In this document: positions 22,200 through 34,527 of the stretch, piece by piece
Numbering within the stretch: position 1 is the first letter of the stretch
Layout: every line of letters begins with the position of its first letter
Assembly: GCF_016545825.1 (NCBI RefSeq)
Contig: NC_052619.1
Coordinates: 50,919,090 to 50,983,089 of the forward strand
Reading direction: 5' to 3'
DNA from: Eucalyptus grandis
Lineage: Eukaryota > Streptophyta > Magnoliopsida > Myrtales > Myrtaceae
DNA length: 64,000 bases
Position numbers and translations under genes: made by a program
The notes under the pieces: model-generated
Seen by the model: only the letters and a program-made list of their open reading frames with translations
Told to the model about the DNA's origin: nothing
Databases searched by the model: none

Positions 22200-22616
22200 G
22201 TTGATCAGTGCTATTTTTATTGGTTGGGACGAGCCATCAAATTGGATCGATTGACGAGGAAAAATCATGAAATGGACAATGACACCTTAGCTGAATTTTT
22301 AGACTCCAATTTGGGCCCAATTGATAAGAAATTGAATGAAATTTGGAGGGAAATTGTCCAAATTCGTAGGACCAAGGGGCAGCAACATTTTGGACCTCTT
22401 CAATGGCTTGTTGGGGAAGTTTGGGTGCGCAAATGGCTAAGGATTGAAGGCAGCAGCTGGTGAGGCATGTGTGATGATGAAGATGGGATATTTGTGTGAA
22501 ATTTGAAGGCTTTTGAGCCCCCTTGCTTCAGCAGCCTTCTTCTTCTTCATTGAGCCTACTTTCTCCATTGTTGAATTCTTTTGTGAGCTAAAATTCCAGA
22601 GAGACCTAGAGAAGCC

Positions 22617-22621
22617 TGCCC
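22617..22621. repeat. target-site duplication TGCCC, left copy
   Basis: TGCCC precedes the TG start at 22622 and recurs at 26060-26064 after the CA end. Confidence 0.9.
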
Positions 22622-24339
22622 TGTGGCATCCCGGAAATTCAAAGCCAAGCCTTAAGGTGTGTTAAATGTCTTTAATTAGGTGATAGAATTTCTTTTGGCT
22701 TATGCCTTAGCCAATTTGTCTTTTAATTTGATGATTTGTGTATTTGAATTAATAATCTATGCTTGGCCATATGATTTAAATTTCAATAATTAAAAATATC
22801 CCAAGACTTTGGCCAAGATGAAATTTGAATTTAGAAATATTTATAGAAAGGAATTCAAAAAAAAAAAAAAAAAAAAAAAAGGAAAAGGGGATTAATTTTC
22901 GAAATGGGCCTTGGACCCATTAGCCTAAAGCTTGGTGGGCCAAGCTAGTCGGCCATTAGGGCCCAATAGGTGGCTGTCGACCAGCCCAAAGTGAGTGGTC
23001 GGTTGGGCCAAAGCCCAAGTCCAATTGAAATTCAAAATTTAAAAGCCCAAATGACAAGTGGCAAAGATGATGGGCATGCATTGGTTAATTGGAGAGGCAA
23101 GGTAATCATGAGCTTTTGGGGAAATAAAAGGGGGGTTAGGAGAGAGAGTGGCCGGCTCTTCTTTGCTTCATTTTGGCCGAGAAAGGTGTGCGAGAGAGAG
23201 AGCTTGAGCGGAAGAGAGGAACCGAGAGAGAGGAGGTGGAGCCGAGAGTTGCCGCCGCCCGTCCGCCGTACGTCCGCCTAGTCCGACCGCCGTACGCCGT
23301 CGTCCATCGCTGTTTGTTCACCTTTAAGGCAAGTGGAGTCCTTAACTTCTCTTGCATGTCTGTTTTGTTGGTTGCATGTTCGGTTTTAGGTGTGATTTGG
23401 GCGAAAAACCGAGGTAAGGGTTGGATGTGTTCAAGCTATGTGACTGTTTTCGTTTGGTTTGTGGTAGTCAGTATCTTAGTCGAGCTTGCATGTGTACTTG
23501 GAGTGAGATTTTGGCTTCGGTGTCTTCATGAAAGTTGAAGCTAACATCTTGTAGTATGACATACTCTAATTTCATGGAAAACGATGGTGATATGTGGGGT
23601 AAAAAGCTTTGTTATACGGAGACCTCAGATCTGCGAAATCTTCACTGACCTTTTGTTGATTTCTTGGTTGCATGTTGATTTCTGTTGGAGATCTCACCTT
23701 GTTGTCTTCTTGAAAGTTGTAGGAAACACCTTAATCTACAACATACTCAAATTTGAAGCAAAAATAACAAGTATAACTTGGTGAATCTGTTAGATCTTGG
23801 AGATGGTTGATTCTGGTGAGGTGTACCGAGACACCCGAGACTTCATGGGTTAAAATGGTGACCCTAATCTGGTTATTTGACCTAGATTCCTTCATGAAAA
23901 TTGTAAAGGACATATTTTTACATAACATAATTAAATTTCAGAAGGAACGAAAGAGATTTGATGGGTGAAATCCAAGAAATACGGAGGAGTGTGTTCTGGA
24001 CGTCGCGGTAGAGATTCCAGAAGCTTCGTAGGGCTATAGAAATTAATCTAAAAATAATTTGGCTTAAAGTTATTAATGAAAAAGGTACGAAAATGTGTTG
24101 GCTATCACCCTGTAAAGTTTCGTAATTTTTGAAGACCGAATGGGTATTTTAATTTAATTTATTCGGAAACTGTGCAGTGGGTTTAAATCCGAGAATTTTA
24201 GGATGTTTTTGGAGGAAATTGTGAAATTGTGAAAAATACGACTTGGCCACGAATTTTATATAAAATTGTGATCCTATAAATGAATTTTGAATATTATGAT
24301 TTTGGGAAAATCATGGATATTAAATATTTATTTATGAAA

Positions 24340-24419
24340 ATAAATAAATATAATAAAATAATAAAATAATAATAAAATAATAAAATAATAATAAAATAAT
24401 AAAATAATAAAATAAAATA
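24340..24419. repeat. TAAAATAA-type microsatellite
   Basis: About 80 bases built from AATAAAATAATAAAAT words inside the solo LTR. Confidence 0.9.
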
Positions 24420-25026
24420 GATTTTTATTTGGCCATGGATTCAATTCCATTTGTGTGGCACTTGTGTGATGAGGTCTTTGTACATGCATTAAGTTGAAAT
24501 ACTTATGTGATTAAGCTATGACATGTGCATGACATGTGAATTGAAATGCAAGTGTGATATGTTTGATGCCATGCCAAATTTCCATGTTAAATTGAGATAA
24601 AAGATAAATGTGGATGAGAATGAGGTTGTGGTGGAGGATGTTGTCTCGGTGGCCTGGTGGCGTAATTCCGAGATTCCCGGGAGTTTCAGGATGCCCGGAA
24701 TGTGGGGGCCGGAAGCCCTGTCGGAGGTTTCGCCCGAAGGGAGTGACTCGCGATGCCGGGATTTGGGGTGCGAGATCCCCGGCTAGAAGGGTAAAGGCCG
24801 GAAGCCCGTCGGAGGTTTCGCCCGAAGGGAATGCCTCGTGATGTTAGTTGAGATGCGAGATGCCCGGAATGTGGGGGCCGGAAGCCCGGTGGCCATGAGA
24901 TGGCTTGAATCTTTGGGATCCCCGTCGGAGGTTTTGCCCGAAGGGATGGTGATGATGGTGAATTTGATGATTTGAGAAAAGATAATGTGGGGATCAATTG
25001 ATAAGTAAAAGTGGAAATTGATCTAT

Positions 25027-25195
25027 GATGTGATATGCATGGTGATGCATGGCTAATGATGATATGATATGCATGGTGATGCATGGCTAATGATGATATG
25101 ATGTGATATGCATGGTGATGCATGGCTAATGATGATATGATATGCATGGTGATGCATGGCTAATGATGATGTGATATGCATGATGATACATGGCC
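25027..25195. repeat. tandem array, ~37-42 bp units around GATATGCATGGTGATGCATG
   Basis: Five consecutive copies of a unit containing TGATATGCATGGTGATGCATGG and CTAATGATGATATGA, the last one mutated. The ATGCAT words are palindromic. It lies in the U5 part of the solo LTR and produces a false repetitive open frame on the minus strand. Confidence 0.92.
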
Positions 25196-26059
25196 ATGAT
25201 GATGATATATATGCTATAATGATGCATGAATACGCTTGACATCAAAAAGGTAAGCAATGCCTGCATTGTATGATGGTATGCATGGTGCACCGAGTTGTTA
25301 TTGGATTTCCCTATCGCCGAGTGGTTGTACTCACCCCTTTTGGGGATAACATTTCAGATTAGCACTATGCCGCTACCGTTTCGCGTGGGGTATTTTACGG
25401 TCTACCGTCCGATGTTGAGGTGGAGTGTACGGAGATAGATTGTCCCTCGTGCCCGGATTGACGTTTATCCGAGTGCGATGCTTAGTTATGTATGATATCG
25501 GCCTGGCTGGGGGCCCTGTCATACAAGAGTTCCTGTCTGTGCACGTTCGACGGGATGGAGCGATGCGAGGGATGCTGCCGCCGCCACCACCTGATGCACC
25601 GGGTTGGGTGTGAGACCTGCGCGCGAGGAGTAGGAGCTGGATCTCTTTTTGATGTAGTTAGTCGACACTTTCGATGGGGGGGGTTTGTGCTCGCATGATG
25701 TTGAGGGTCGAGGTTTCTTTTTGAGGTTTTAGGCTGGACATGGCTGAGTCCTAGCTTTTCCTTGTTATGTACCGACCCGAGAGTAGTCCCATCTTGAAAA
25801 TATATGTAAATAATGTGTCGACGTTTGTTTATAAAAATCATGATGTTTAGCTGGTGTGTATTTGTATCATGGGTTAGAAGGGAGATAGATGACGATGTGA
25901 ATTTTGCTTCCGCTATGAGTCGCGCATGGGACCGCTTTAAAAAAAAAAAAAAAAAAAATGCCCGTAATCCGGCAAGGCTTAATTTAGCCAAGAGATAGAG
26001 ATGGTAAAAGATGTAACACCGGCGCTGGTGACGACCTGCGAAGGGTTCGGGGTGTCACA

Positions 26060-26064
26060 TGCCC
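26060..26064. repeat. target-site duplication TGCCC, right copy
   Basis: Matches 22617-22621. Confidence 0.9.
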
Positions 26065-27479
26065 CCTTGCCCATAAACGCCCCTTTGCCGTCGCCCGAGC
26101 ATCGCCGTGCATGCCGCACCGTTGTGCACTAGCCCGCACATCCGCACACCAGTCTGAGCCTTCCAGTCAATGTTCCAATGCCTTCCAGCCACCATTGTAG
26201 CTCCCGGTCGCCATTTTGCCACCGTCTGCCGTCAAAGCTATCTGCCTAGTCCGTCGCTGCCATCGCCATTCCGCCGTACCCCTTTCCAGAGCCGAGCAGC
26301 CCCTTCAACCAGTTCCTTTAGCCGCAAGCAAAATCCGAAGTTCAACCCTTTGTTGAGGCTTCGTGGCCCGTTTTAAGGCCCGTCCAAACCCCGTTTGGTG
26401 TCGCCGTAGGCTTGAGTATCGCTCACCTCTGCGTCGCCATCGCCGTGGACTCACCGGATCGCAAAACCGGTGAGTTTACTTGCTGAAATATGCTTATGGA
26501 GTTAATGACGCTTAATGGATAATTAATTTAGGCTAATTAGGGATTAGGTGGTTATTTAGTTTAGATTAGTGATTTAATCGCTTAATTATGCATGTTAAGA
26601 GGTCAGAATAGATTGATTAAGGGCTGGATAGATTGTGCTATTTATCTAGATAGGTTCGGAAATTTTCTAGGCTCATTTAGGTGGTTAGATTAGCATTTCC
26701 GGCCTAAGTTAGTATTTATTGTATTTCATTTGCATTATTTTGTAGTTTATTTAATTATTTATTATTTTCCGAATATTATATCGGGATAGTCGATGACCAA
26801 AATGTCGTGCCGATTGCAATGATATGCTTAGTTTATGCAATTGAATGTTAATTTATACAAATTGAGTGGTGATTGTGATTTTGAATAATTATTTCAAAAT
26901 TGGGAAATTTTGGTATTTAATCAGAAAATGCCTAGCGTCGATTTTTAACGCCAAAAATGTTTTTAGGTATTATATTAAATAGTGGGATTTTTAAAATGAA
27001 AGATATCGCATTTTTAGCTCAAATTGACCGTGTACCCACACACGATTATTTTTATCGAGTATTTTTAATACGAAGAAAATAAACTAAATCATTATTTTAA
27101 TTGAGGCATTTGAGTGCAAAGCACAATGTCCTTAACCGGGATTGATTGATCGTGTGATGGCTAAGTGAACCCGTCCCCGATGTGCATCGGTAAGACATTG
27201 CCCCTATATGAGATGCCCATAGACAAAGGAAGCCGGTCGCAGTAGATTCTGGACCGATGCTCCTTTGGAAAAGCTGTCCCCGATGTGTGTCGATGGATGT
27301 TGCCATGCTCAAAAGAGTGAGACGAAGCCTAGCTACACCAGAAGACCGATGTGCGTCGGTAGATCATGCTTGTGCAAGCAATAATCGAATTGGAATGTGT
27401 GATTGATTGAAATTGATGTGTCAGATTATGGGATAAAATTTTATGGCACGATATGAGACTTGTCATAACGATTTGGTCT

Positions 27480-27596
27480 TATAAACAAGACCCGTGGATT
27501 CATTGTATCGATTGTATTGATTGAATTGATCGATTGAATTGATTGAATTAATGGATTGATTGATCGATTGTATTGATTGGAGTGATTGATTGAGTA
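27480..27596. repeat. degenerate GATTGAATT/GATTGTATT short repeat
   Basis: Roughly 115 bases of TTGATTGAATTGAT, ATCGATTGTATTGAT and related words inside the middle piece of the chromovirus-like LTR. Confidence 0.8.
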
Positions 27597-27719
27597 TACG
27601 AATTGTACTGACATGCGGGAGGGAACTGAAGCGAGGTAAGTCCTCTGTTTTGTGTGTATAAACTGCTGTTAAACGTATTTCCTTCTTAGTCGGAGTTTAG
27701 GGAGTGAACTTGCTGAGAC

Positions 27720-27724
27720 ATTGT
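27720..27724. repeat. target-site duplication ATTGT, left copy
   Basis: ATTGT precedes TGTTAGGG at 27725; the same five bases are at 28828-28832. Confidence 0.88.
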
Positions 27725-28827
27725 TGTTAGGGAAATCCCTTATGATGTTTTGAAGATGACAAAATAAATCAAATGCTACTAACATGTTTAATGGTTAAGT
27801 AATAGACCATGCAGATGATAGAACATGTAAATGATATTATCAAAGTCGAAGACGGCGGAAGACCGAACGTAACATATGTCCAAAGTATATTCGAAGATTT
27901 CCAGACTTCGTGTCAAAGTCTGAAGATGCCGTGTCAAAGTCCGAAGACGCTAAACCGCCGTGTCAAAGTCTGTTCTACATCGAAGTCTACTCACTCGACT
28001 AATTCCGGGCATCGAACGTAAATGATGAACCGAAGACGAGACTCTATGCTGAAACCGAACTGGGTACATACCTTAAAGCTAAATCTGTTCGAAGCGCAGA
28101 TATGTTGAGACCAGATTGTAAAGTCTACAAACTCGGATTGTAAAGTCTATGGCTATCAGACTTTACATCCAGATTCAACAGATCGTAACTCAAGCCCAAT
28201 CATACAATGGCTAGTGATCTGGTTTGGATTCCACATCAAGATTGATTTGATTGATTCAATCTATTTGATTGACGATTAGATCTTGAAGACAAGAACTTTC
28301 TATACGAAGAAGCTTTACTTATGGAAACCAAGATTTCGTTTGTATGGGCGATCGGAATCAATTTGGGATTTTACCTTTGTCACTCAACGGCTACCAAATC
28401 TTCTAGATACGAGCTGTCCAATGGGTATATTGGAAGACGATTCTCCGGGATACTATCCAACGGGTAGTTTGGAAGTGGAGGAGTATTTAAGGAGATCATG
28501 GACCGATGAGCAAGTAAGAGACGGAGTGTAGAATTTATAATTCCAAAGTCTGAGCAACTTTCGATCATATACTTGTCTCTTGAGAGCTTAAACGTTTGTA
28601 ATCGTGAGAGAAATACCAAAAGAGTGACTTAGTGAGATAGTGTGATCTACTACTAAGTGTTTGCACTCGAAGTTGTAATCTCTTGTTGATTACATAGTGG
28701 AATCCAGCCAAGAAGGCTGTTAGCGTGGGAGAGTGGACGTAGGCTTGGATTAAGCCGAACCACTATAAATCTTGTGTTCTTATTCTCTTCCCTAACTCCT
28801 TTATTTTGTTCATACTAGCTACTCTCA
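27725..28827 (+). mobile_element. copia solo LTR (1103 bp)
   Basis: It starts TGTTAGGGAAATCCC and ends GCTACTCTCA, between ATTGT duplications. Inside, blocks such as GAGAGTGGACGTAGG and GAACCACTATAAATC are the reverse complements of blocks in the copia LTRs at 7762-8391 and 13836-14802, so the same family inserted here in the opposite orientation. The last ~50 bases differ from those copies. No internal region remains. Confidence 0.88.
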
Positions 28828-28832
28828 ATTGT
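28828..28832. repeat. target-site duplication ATTGT, right copy
   Basis: Matches 27720-27724. The chromovirus-like LTR resumes directly after it. Confidence 0.88.
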
Positions 28833-31800
28833 CTCATCCCATCGTGGCCTCATTCTTTTCAAGTCCTTAGATGGTGGTTCCTCCGAAACATTTTGATCAG
28901 TTGCAGGCTATTACTAAGTGGGGTATAAACATCCCTGTCCTTAGTAGTCATTTGGTCTACGAGTTGGTCGTGACCACCGTCTGGGTCAATAAGAGCTTAC
29001 TTGAGAGGGTACCTCATCGATTCAGCGCATGGTTCGACCATGGACTCAATGGATAAAGAGTTGGGCCCCTCCAGGGTTTTGAGATCCCCACAGTGGTTGT
29101 TGACGCCGCTTTTGGTGAGGGTGTAGCTGACCCTCCTAATAATGCTGTGGTGGACCCGGCGCCCCTGGAGCCTATGGAGTCCGAAGAATCGATGAACGTG
29201 TTTGATTAGTGGGTCGTAGGACAGTTTCCTTTTAGAGAACTGATCTTTTTGGTAGACAGACTAGTTTTGTATATAAACCTAGTTTGTTTATAAAATCGTG
29301 TTTTGGTTGTGAAGGTATTATCCTACTTTTTATCACATGTTGTTTGCTGTCAGAGGATTTGTTTATTCGCTTCTGCATGTGTAATAAAATGAATGAGTCA
29401 GCGATGCAACTTGAGACGTCGCAATTTCCTCGACCACTAAGGGATGTGTGCGCGCTCAAAGCTCTAGGGCGTGACAGACCTCCACCATCTTTGGGGTCAT
29501 AATCTAAACTTGATCTAAGAAACTTATAATTAGGTGCATACAATGGAAAGAAACAAGCATACATATCAAAACAATCCAAAACAATCAAAAACAATACATC
29601 ATGTCGAGATCAATCATTTAAAGGAAGTGAAATACGAAAGTCAAATTTTAGGGTCTCGGTCTCAGCCTTTGTCTTTTACGCAAGGGTCCCACTAAGACAC
29701 CAACCCACCATTTTTTTGTGACTTATAGCAATTGTTGACCAATTGTATTCTCGCATGACCAATAACACTTATAATTCTCCTAATCAAGCAATTTATGTGA
29801 TCCCGGAGTTTTCCCTCAATATCATGCATCGACCCTATCATTCATCTAAAACTCACATGCATTGCAAAAATTTAAACATGCATGCAGGTCTTTTGAACCT
29901 TATTTCTCAACCAATCATGCAAGAAAGTGAACTGTTAGGTCATTTATTACCAATGGCATACGTCAATCATGAACATAGGCAATTTCTAGTGCATGATGGG
30001 ATAATATGCATGAGGGGTATATGTGATATTTCAAAAATATATCTCGAAATCATTCATGAAAAGTTTTGAGACAAAGTGATGTCTCAGCTATAAAAACATT
30101 CAATTACCAAGGCTAGCCTGGAGGTCGCATAAAAAACTGTGACTTTTACAATGTCAAATTAGGATTTTAAAAAAGTTTGAAAATATTTAGGATTAAGGAA
30201 TATCTAGGCTATGGAACACATTCAATTGTCAATGCTAGCCCGGGGCTCGCATCAATGTACTCACAAATGTTGCAGGCATGTTGAGTATGGTCCAAACCAT
30301 GATTTTCCTTAAGCCAAATTGATCTTTGGAGAAGAACTTTATTAAAAATTGTTTTTGAGAAACATCACATGTTTTGAAGTATTTTTTGAAAGATGTAATT
30401 TGAAAATGGTCAATTATTTAACAACAAAGATCAAAGCATTTAGAACAACTCCATGAAGATGGCATGGCCTAATTTCATACACAAACTTGCCTAAAAAGTA
30501 TAACTAAACAATCACAATCAAGTTTATATCAGAAAACTTCATAACAAGCATATAACAACAACAACATTAAGTAATACCTAAAGATAATTTGGCAATGATA
30601 AAATTTCCTAACATGCATGACATGATGATGAACAACTTTCATGAAGAAAGTTTTCTCAAACAATCTACCCATGATTTTACAAAAATCAAACAACAAGTAA
30701 CAACGCATCAGAAATTTGCCAAAACAATATAACATTCAGCTAATATCACGAAGATTTGTCCTATCAAAACATATCTAAAATCTTGAAATTTACATATAAC
30801 ATAGCCAACATGATAAAAGCAAGTTTCATTAAGAGGCCAAGTGCAGATTCCAAATAGCAAAAAAAAAAAAAAATATCAAAAGTCTATCCAAACGGGGGTT
30901 AGAACAAGGGTTCAAAATTTGATCCCTTGTCCAGATTGTGATCTAGCTTTAAAAAAAATGAAAAATTGGTCCAAACGATGAGCGATTTGCATGAAATCAG
31001 CGGCATTAAAAACTTTTACGTGTGCCTTACATCTTCCTAGAAGAGCTCGAGTCCAAACTAAATAAATTTGGTATCTTAAGATTGAGATCTTTAAAAGTGT
31101 GTGCATCAATAATTAAGAAAACAAAACATAAGCATTCATTAGAAAACCTCAAAATCATTCAAAGAATGCACAAACGGCATGAAGAAATCACATGAGACTT
31201 AGGATTGGATGCGACGAAAAGTTTGGATAGTCATCTAATCCTAAGTCAGCATGCAAAATGTCATACAATTTAAATGAAATGATTCACGATTCCTAATGAT
31301 ATGCTTGGGGATCTCAAGTATGATGAACACTTTTTGTGAGACAAATTTAATATACAAGATGAAACTCAAACGACATGACCTAAACATGTATGCAAATCTT
31401 ACAACATACGGTTTTATCATCAAGAAGGCATGATCATAAGAATCGATCCCCAGATGACTCAAATAAACATGGAAAGGTGCGCATATGACAAGGTTTCATT
31501 TCAGCACTAAATTTACAGAACAATCATGATTTCAGCCATCCTTAAGACATGCATAAATCCTACCAAAAAAATCACATACAGAGCATATGATGATGAAGAT
31601 TTCTTGTTAAGAGGTCAAAATTCAATTAAGATCATATGAGTCATGACAAAAATGACAAAATAGACCAAACTATATGTCTATCACATATTGCTACAGTACC
31701 TCTTACTCTAATGCATGTAATTGACTCACTTTACCAATGTAAAAACCTTGCAAAGCATGCATCAATTGAACATATATATCATGTATTTCAACTCTCACAA

Positions 31801-32912
31801 AGAATTTGAGACCAAATAGGTGCAATTGTAGACTCAATTTCATCAAAATAAATCTTGGACCAATGTAGGACAGACTGACCTATGTTCAAATCTAAGTGAT
31901 TTTAATCTAGCTAAACATGTCTAAAAATTTTGAAAAAAAAAATACAAAACATGTACAACGCCCGAACAAGAAACTTTCATGAAGGAAAGTTGTTCTAGAA
32001 TTCAACAAACAAATCAGTAAAAATATAGCAAAATCATATATCGATACAGAACAGATTGACCTAGGCTTAGATCTAAGTAGATCTGACTTAATTGAACACA
32101 TTCAAAAATCATGAAAAAATTACAGTAGATGCACAAGATGATTTGAAACAAAAATTTTCAAATTATCGAGAAAATTTTGTCAAAAAATGATCACGAAAGT
32201 CGGCACAAAAATGACAAAGCCATAAGGCAGAACAGAATTAGAACCGAAAAAGACCTAAACTACTGCAGAATCATTAATCTTTAGAGGTGTTTTTCGAGAA
32301 TCAAATGATGCTCAATTGGGTTATACGACCTATCATTTTGAAGCTCGGGATGTCTATTATCTAATCCTAAGAGGTCTCAAGCTGAAATGAGGTTGTTTCA
32401 AACCTCGTTTTGGTCAAAACAGTGACCTCGATATAGACCTACGAAAATCATAGATTAGACTCAAGAACACAATCACCATTCAAATCATCAACAAATCATT
32501 GCAGCATACATAATCATTGATCTTAAGCATGTAAAAGCTCATAATCTTGAATCATAGCCCCGATCGACTAACTCAATCTCACTTCATCGGATTCGAGTTT
32601 CGAATCGTTATCTTTGTTACGATTTTCGCGAATTTTGATCAAAATCGATCAAGGTTTTCACCTAATCTTCAATCCAACCTCCACAAACCAGCAAGCATAA
32701 GATCTGGACAGCAAGGGAGTTGATTGTTGATGAAGATGGTGGAGGTTGAACCGGCAACGATTTGGTCGCCGAAAGAGAAAACCAACCGAATCGAAGAAGA
32801 GAGAGAGAATCGAGTCTCTTGGCACCAAAAAAGTAAAGGAGAGATAGAGATCTAGAGAGAGAGAAAATTTCGTGCCAAATAAAGCCCTTACTCTGAAAAT
32901 GGAAGAAATTTA

Positions 32913-32921
32913 ATTTATATA
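32913..32921 (-). promoter_or_regulatory. TATA box of the 5 kb LTR
   Basis: The minus strand reads GTATATAAATTAAA, followed about 40-60 bases later by a CTCTCTCTAGATCTC leader. This is a typical plant LTR promoter arrangement and gives the orientation. Confidence 0.6.
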
Positions 32922-34210
32922 CTCCTCATATTAAGCGATTCCGGCCGTCAATTTGACCCGATGGTCGAAATCTCGATCCAACAATTAAAAATCCATTTCG
33001 AAGGCTCCATCATGATCTCGAGGTGTCAGATAATTAATCTAGTGGGTTTAATTTGCAAAAAACCAAACCAAAATTGAGAATTACGTCAACATGTCTAATT
33101 AAGGGTTAATTTGTAATTTGATGAAATTTAATGATCAATTTGTAAAATTTTGGGAAATTGAAGGTATAGAAGTGAAATTGGGATTGAGAGGGTTCCAAAA
33201 CTAGTGGCTGGAGGCTAAGAATTGGCCAGCAAGGGCTTGAACTGGTTCGATTCGGTTCAGCCAGATTTTAACCAGTTCTTGACCGATTTGGTCTGGTTTC
33301 TGCTATTTTGTTCACTCGGGACTCTTGTGGGTCAAAAATTTATGCAATTTAACCATAAATGACCAAATTGAAAAGGAATTCATTTTTATGAAGAAATTAA
33401 TCAATTAAGATACAATTAAGCTAATCAAACCTTATGAACGTGATCTAGGGATCTTTTATTGACCTAATTAAATGATTATCGTGAAAAAAAAAATTGAGTC
33501 GAAACCATGGGTGCTTTGAATTGGGCATAAAGTGCTAAAATGGTAAAATTTGCAATTCAATGGGCAAAATTCCAAATTAACTCAAATTAAACTCAATTAG
33601 TATCACAATTGTCATATCTAATAAGCTACCCATATGTAAGATCACTTATCATATTCAAATTGACCATGAATTGAAGTGCTCGAGCTTAGGTCAAAAATGG
33701 ATCTAAGCCTAATATTTAAATTGGATTTAGATTCATGAAATTAAACCATAGTCATGAATGGGTCAATTCAAATTTTGTCAATTGGAGTTTAATTGCTTGA
33801 TTTTATAATGCTTGGGAGGATAAAATTCTTCAAATTGATGAGTTTTGGTGTGAATTTTTCAAAATCGATTTCAAACTTGGACTTATATTAAGGAAATGAG
33901 TAAGAAACAATAGTCTATTTGCAAGTTATGAATGATTGATTTTGGTCTCCTAATTATTGCGAAATTAAATGTTCAAATCGATTTCGAATAGTCCCTAAAC
34001 CAAATGTCAAATAATGAACTACACATAATTATGACTATAATAAAAGTAATTTTATTTTTTGGTTGATTTAGAACCTAAAATTGAAAAATTCAGAAATCAA
34101 GGTTCTTAATCAAATTCTGTGAAATTTTTGACACAAAGTCAAATTGGCCTTAAAAGAAATGTATTTGTGTATTTTTTTACTTTTTTTTTTTTTTGGGTCA
34201 AGGTTTGACC

Positions 34211-34236
34211 AAAAGTCAACCACTTAGTTGACTTTT
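34211..34236. promoter_or_regulatory. TTGAC (W-box) hairpin, second copy
   Basis: AAAAGTCAAC, six bases CACTTA, then GTTGACTTTT: the identical inverted repeat found at 8543-8568 in the other LTR copy. Further TTGAC cores lie on both sides. Confidence 0.5.
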
Positions 34237-34527
34237 TACTAAAATGTTGATTTTTTGGTCAAATCTTTGAATTTTCAAGAAATTGATTTAGAAAAAGTGA
34301 AATTAAAGCTAAATGGAATCTTTTTGGGGTGAAAAGTCATTTCTTGACCCGAGGTTATCATTTGACTTTTCAGGTTTTTCTTGAAAATGAGCTAAAATTT
34401 ACTTTAAAACGACAATGCAAAAGAAAGAAATGAAAAACGACACTTTTTGGTCGAAAGATGCAATCAAAAACCTAAATCTTGATTTTTACCTTTTAATTAT
34501 GCATCGACTAAAAATCAAGTGTCAACA

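Larger units (their letters stand above)
8393..22200 (-). mobile_element. Ogre/Tat-type Ty3/gypsy retrotransposon, decayed
   Basis: Minus-strand order from right to left: ORF1 with a plant-mobile-domain-like (DUF7745-type) segment, gag, protease, G-patch-like segment, reverse transcriptase, RNase H, integrase, a 2.9 kb 3' untranslated region with tandem repeats, a polypurine tract and the start of the 3' LTR. Reverse transcriptase before integrase marks it as Ty3/gypsy. An extra ORF upstream of gag is the hallmark of Ogre elements. A copia solo LTR interrupts it at 13836-14802. The right limit at about 22200 is approximate. Stops are frequent throughout. A possible 5' LTR lies at 29477-34527. 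Confidence 0.85.
22622..26059 (+). mobile_element. solo LTR (3438 bp), chromovirus-like
   Basis: It starts TGTGGCATCCCGGAAATTC, ends GGGGTGTCACA, and is flanked by TGCCC on both sides, with no gag or pol inside. A leader rich in GAGAGAG and GCCGCCG (about 23130-23330) shows plus orientation. It contains an A-run at 22858-22880, an AT-rich microsatellite, GCCGGAAGCCC-type imperfect repeats (24690-24950) and a 37-42 bp tandem array (25027-25195). It is inserted in the leader of another chromovirus-like LTR. The long open frames inside it (both strands) come from the repeats and are not genes. Confidence 0.9.
22200..29476 (+). mobile_element. chromovirus-like gypsy LTR in three pieces, split by two solo LTRs
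   Basis: The pieces are about 22200-22621, 26065-27724 and 28833-29476. They rejoin cleanly when the two solo LTRs and one copy of each target duplication are ignored. The middle piece has a GCCGTCGCC-rich leader, CCGGTGAGTTTACTTGCTG, and repeated CCGATGTGCATCGGTA words; the end reads GGGCGTGACA, an end common in plant Tekay/Del-type LTRs. No gag or pol is seen. The left end is not resolved. An open frame at 28871-29056 and its continuation are unrecognised and probably chance U5 sequence. Confidence 0.6.
29477..34527 (-). mobile_element. very long LTR (~5 kb) related to the Ogre LTR
   Basis: On the minus strand it begins TGTTGACACTTG at 34527. Its first ~480 bases (34045-34527) are homologous to the Ogre 3' LTR fragment at 8393-8906. 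A TATA box at 32913-32921 is followed by a CT-rich leader, so U3 is about 1.6 kb and R-U5 about 3.4 kb. Ogre LTRs are known to reach 5-6 kb. The left end is not certain: no primer-binding site or clear CA end is visible near 29477. It could be the 5' LTR of the element at 8393-22200 or an independent copy. No coding sequence is present. Confidence 0.6.

Noticed and set aside
22858..22880. Long A-run, possibly a retrogene tail
   Set aside because: It is inside a well-bounded solo LTR, with no gene sequence or duplication around it.
24686..25147. 153-residue minus-strand frame with HHAYHIISSLAM repeats
   Set aside because: It is the translation of the 37-42 bp tandem array in the solo LTR, not a gene.
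25482..25991. 169-residue minus-strand frame
   Set aside because: Lies entirely in the U5 of the solo LTR and crosses a poly-A/T run (coded as FFFFFF); no domain.
29232..29594. 120-residue minus-strand frame
   Set aside because: It crosses the end of one LTR and the start of another, so it cannot be a single gene; no domain.
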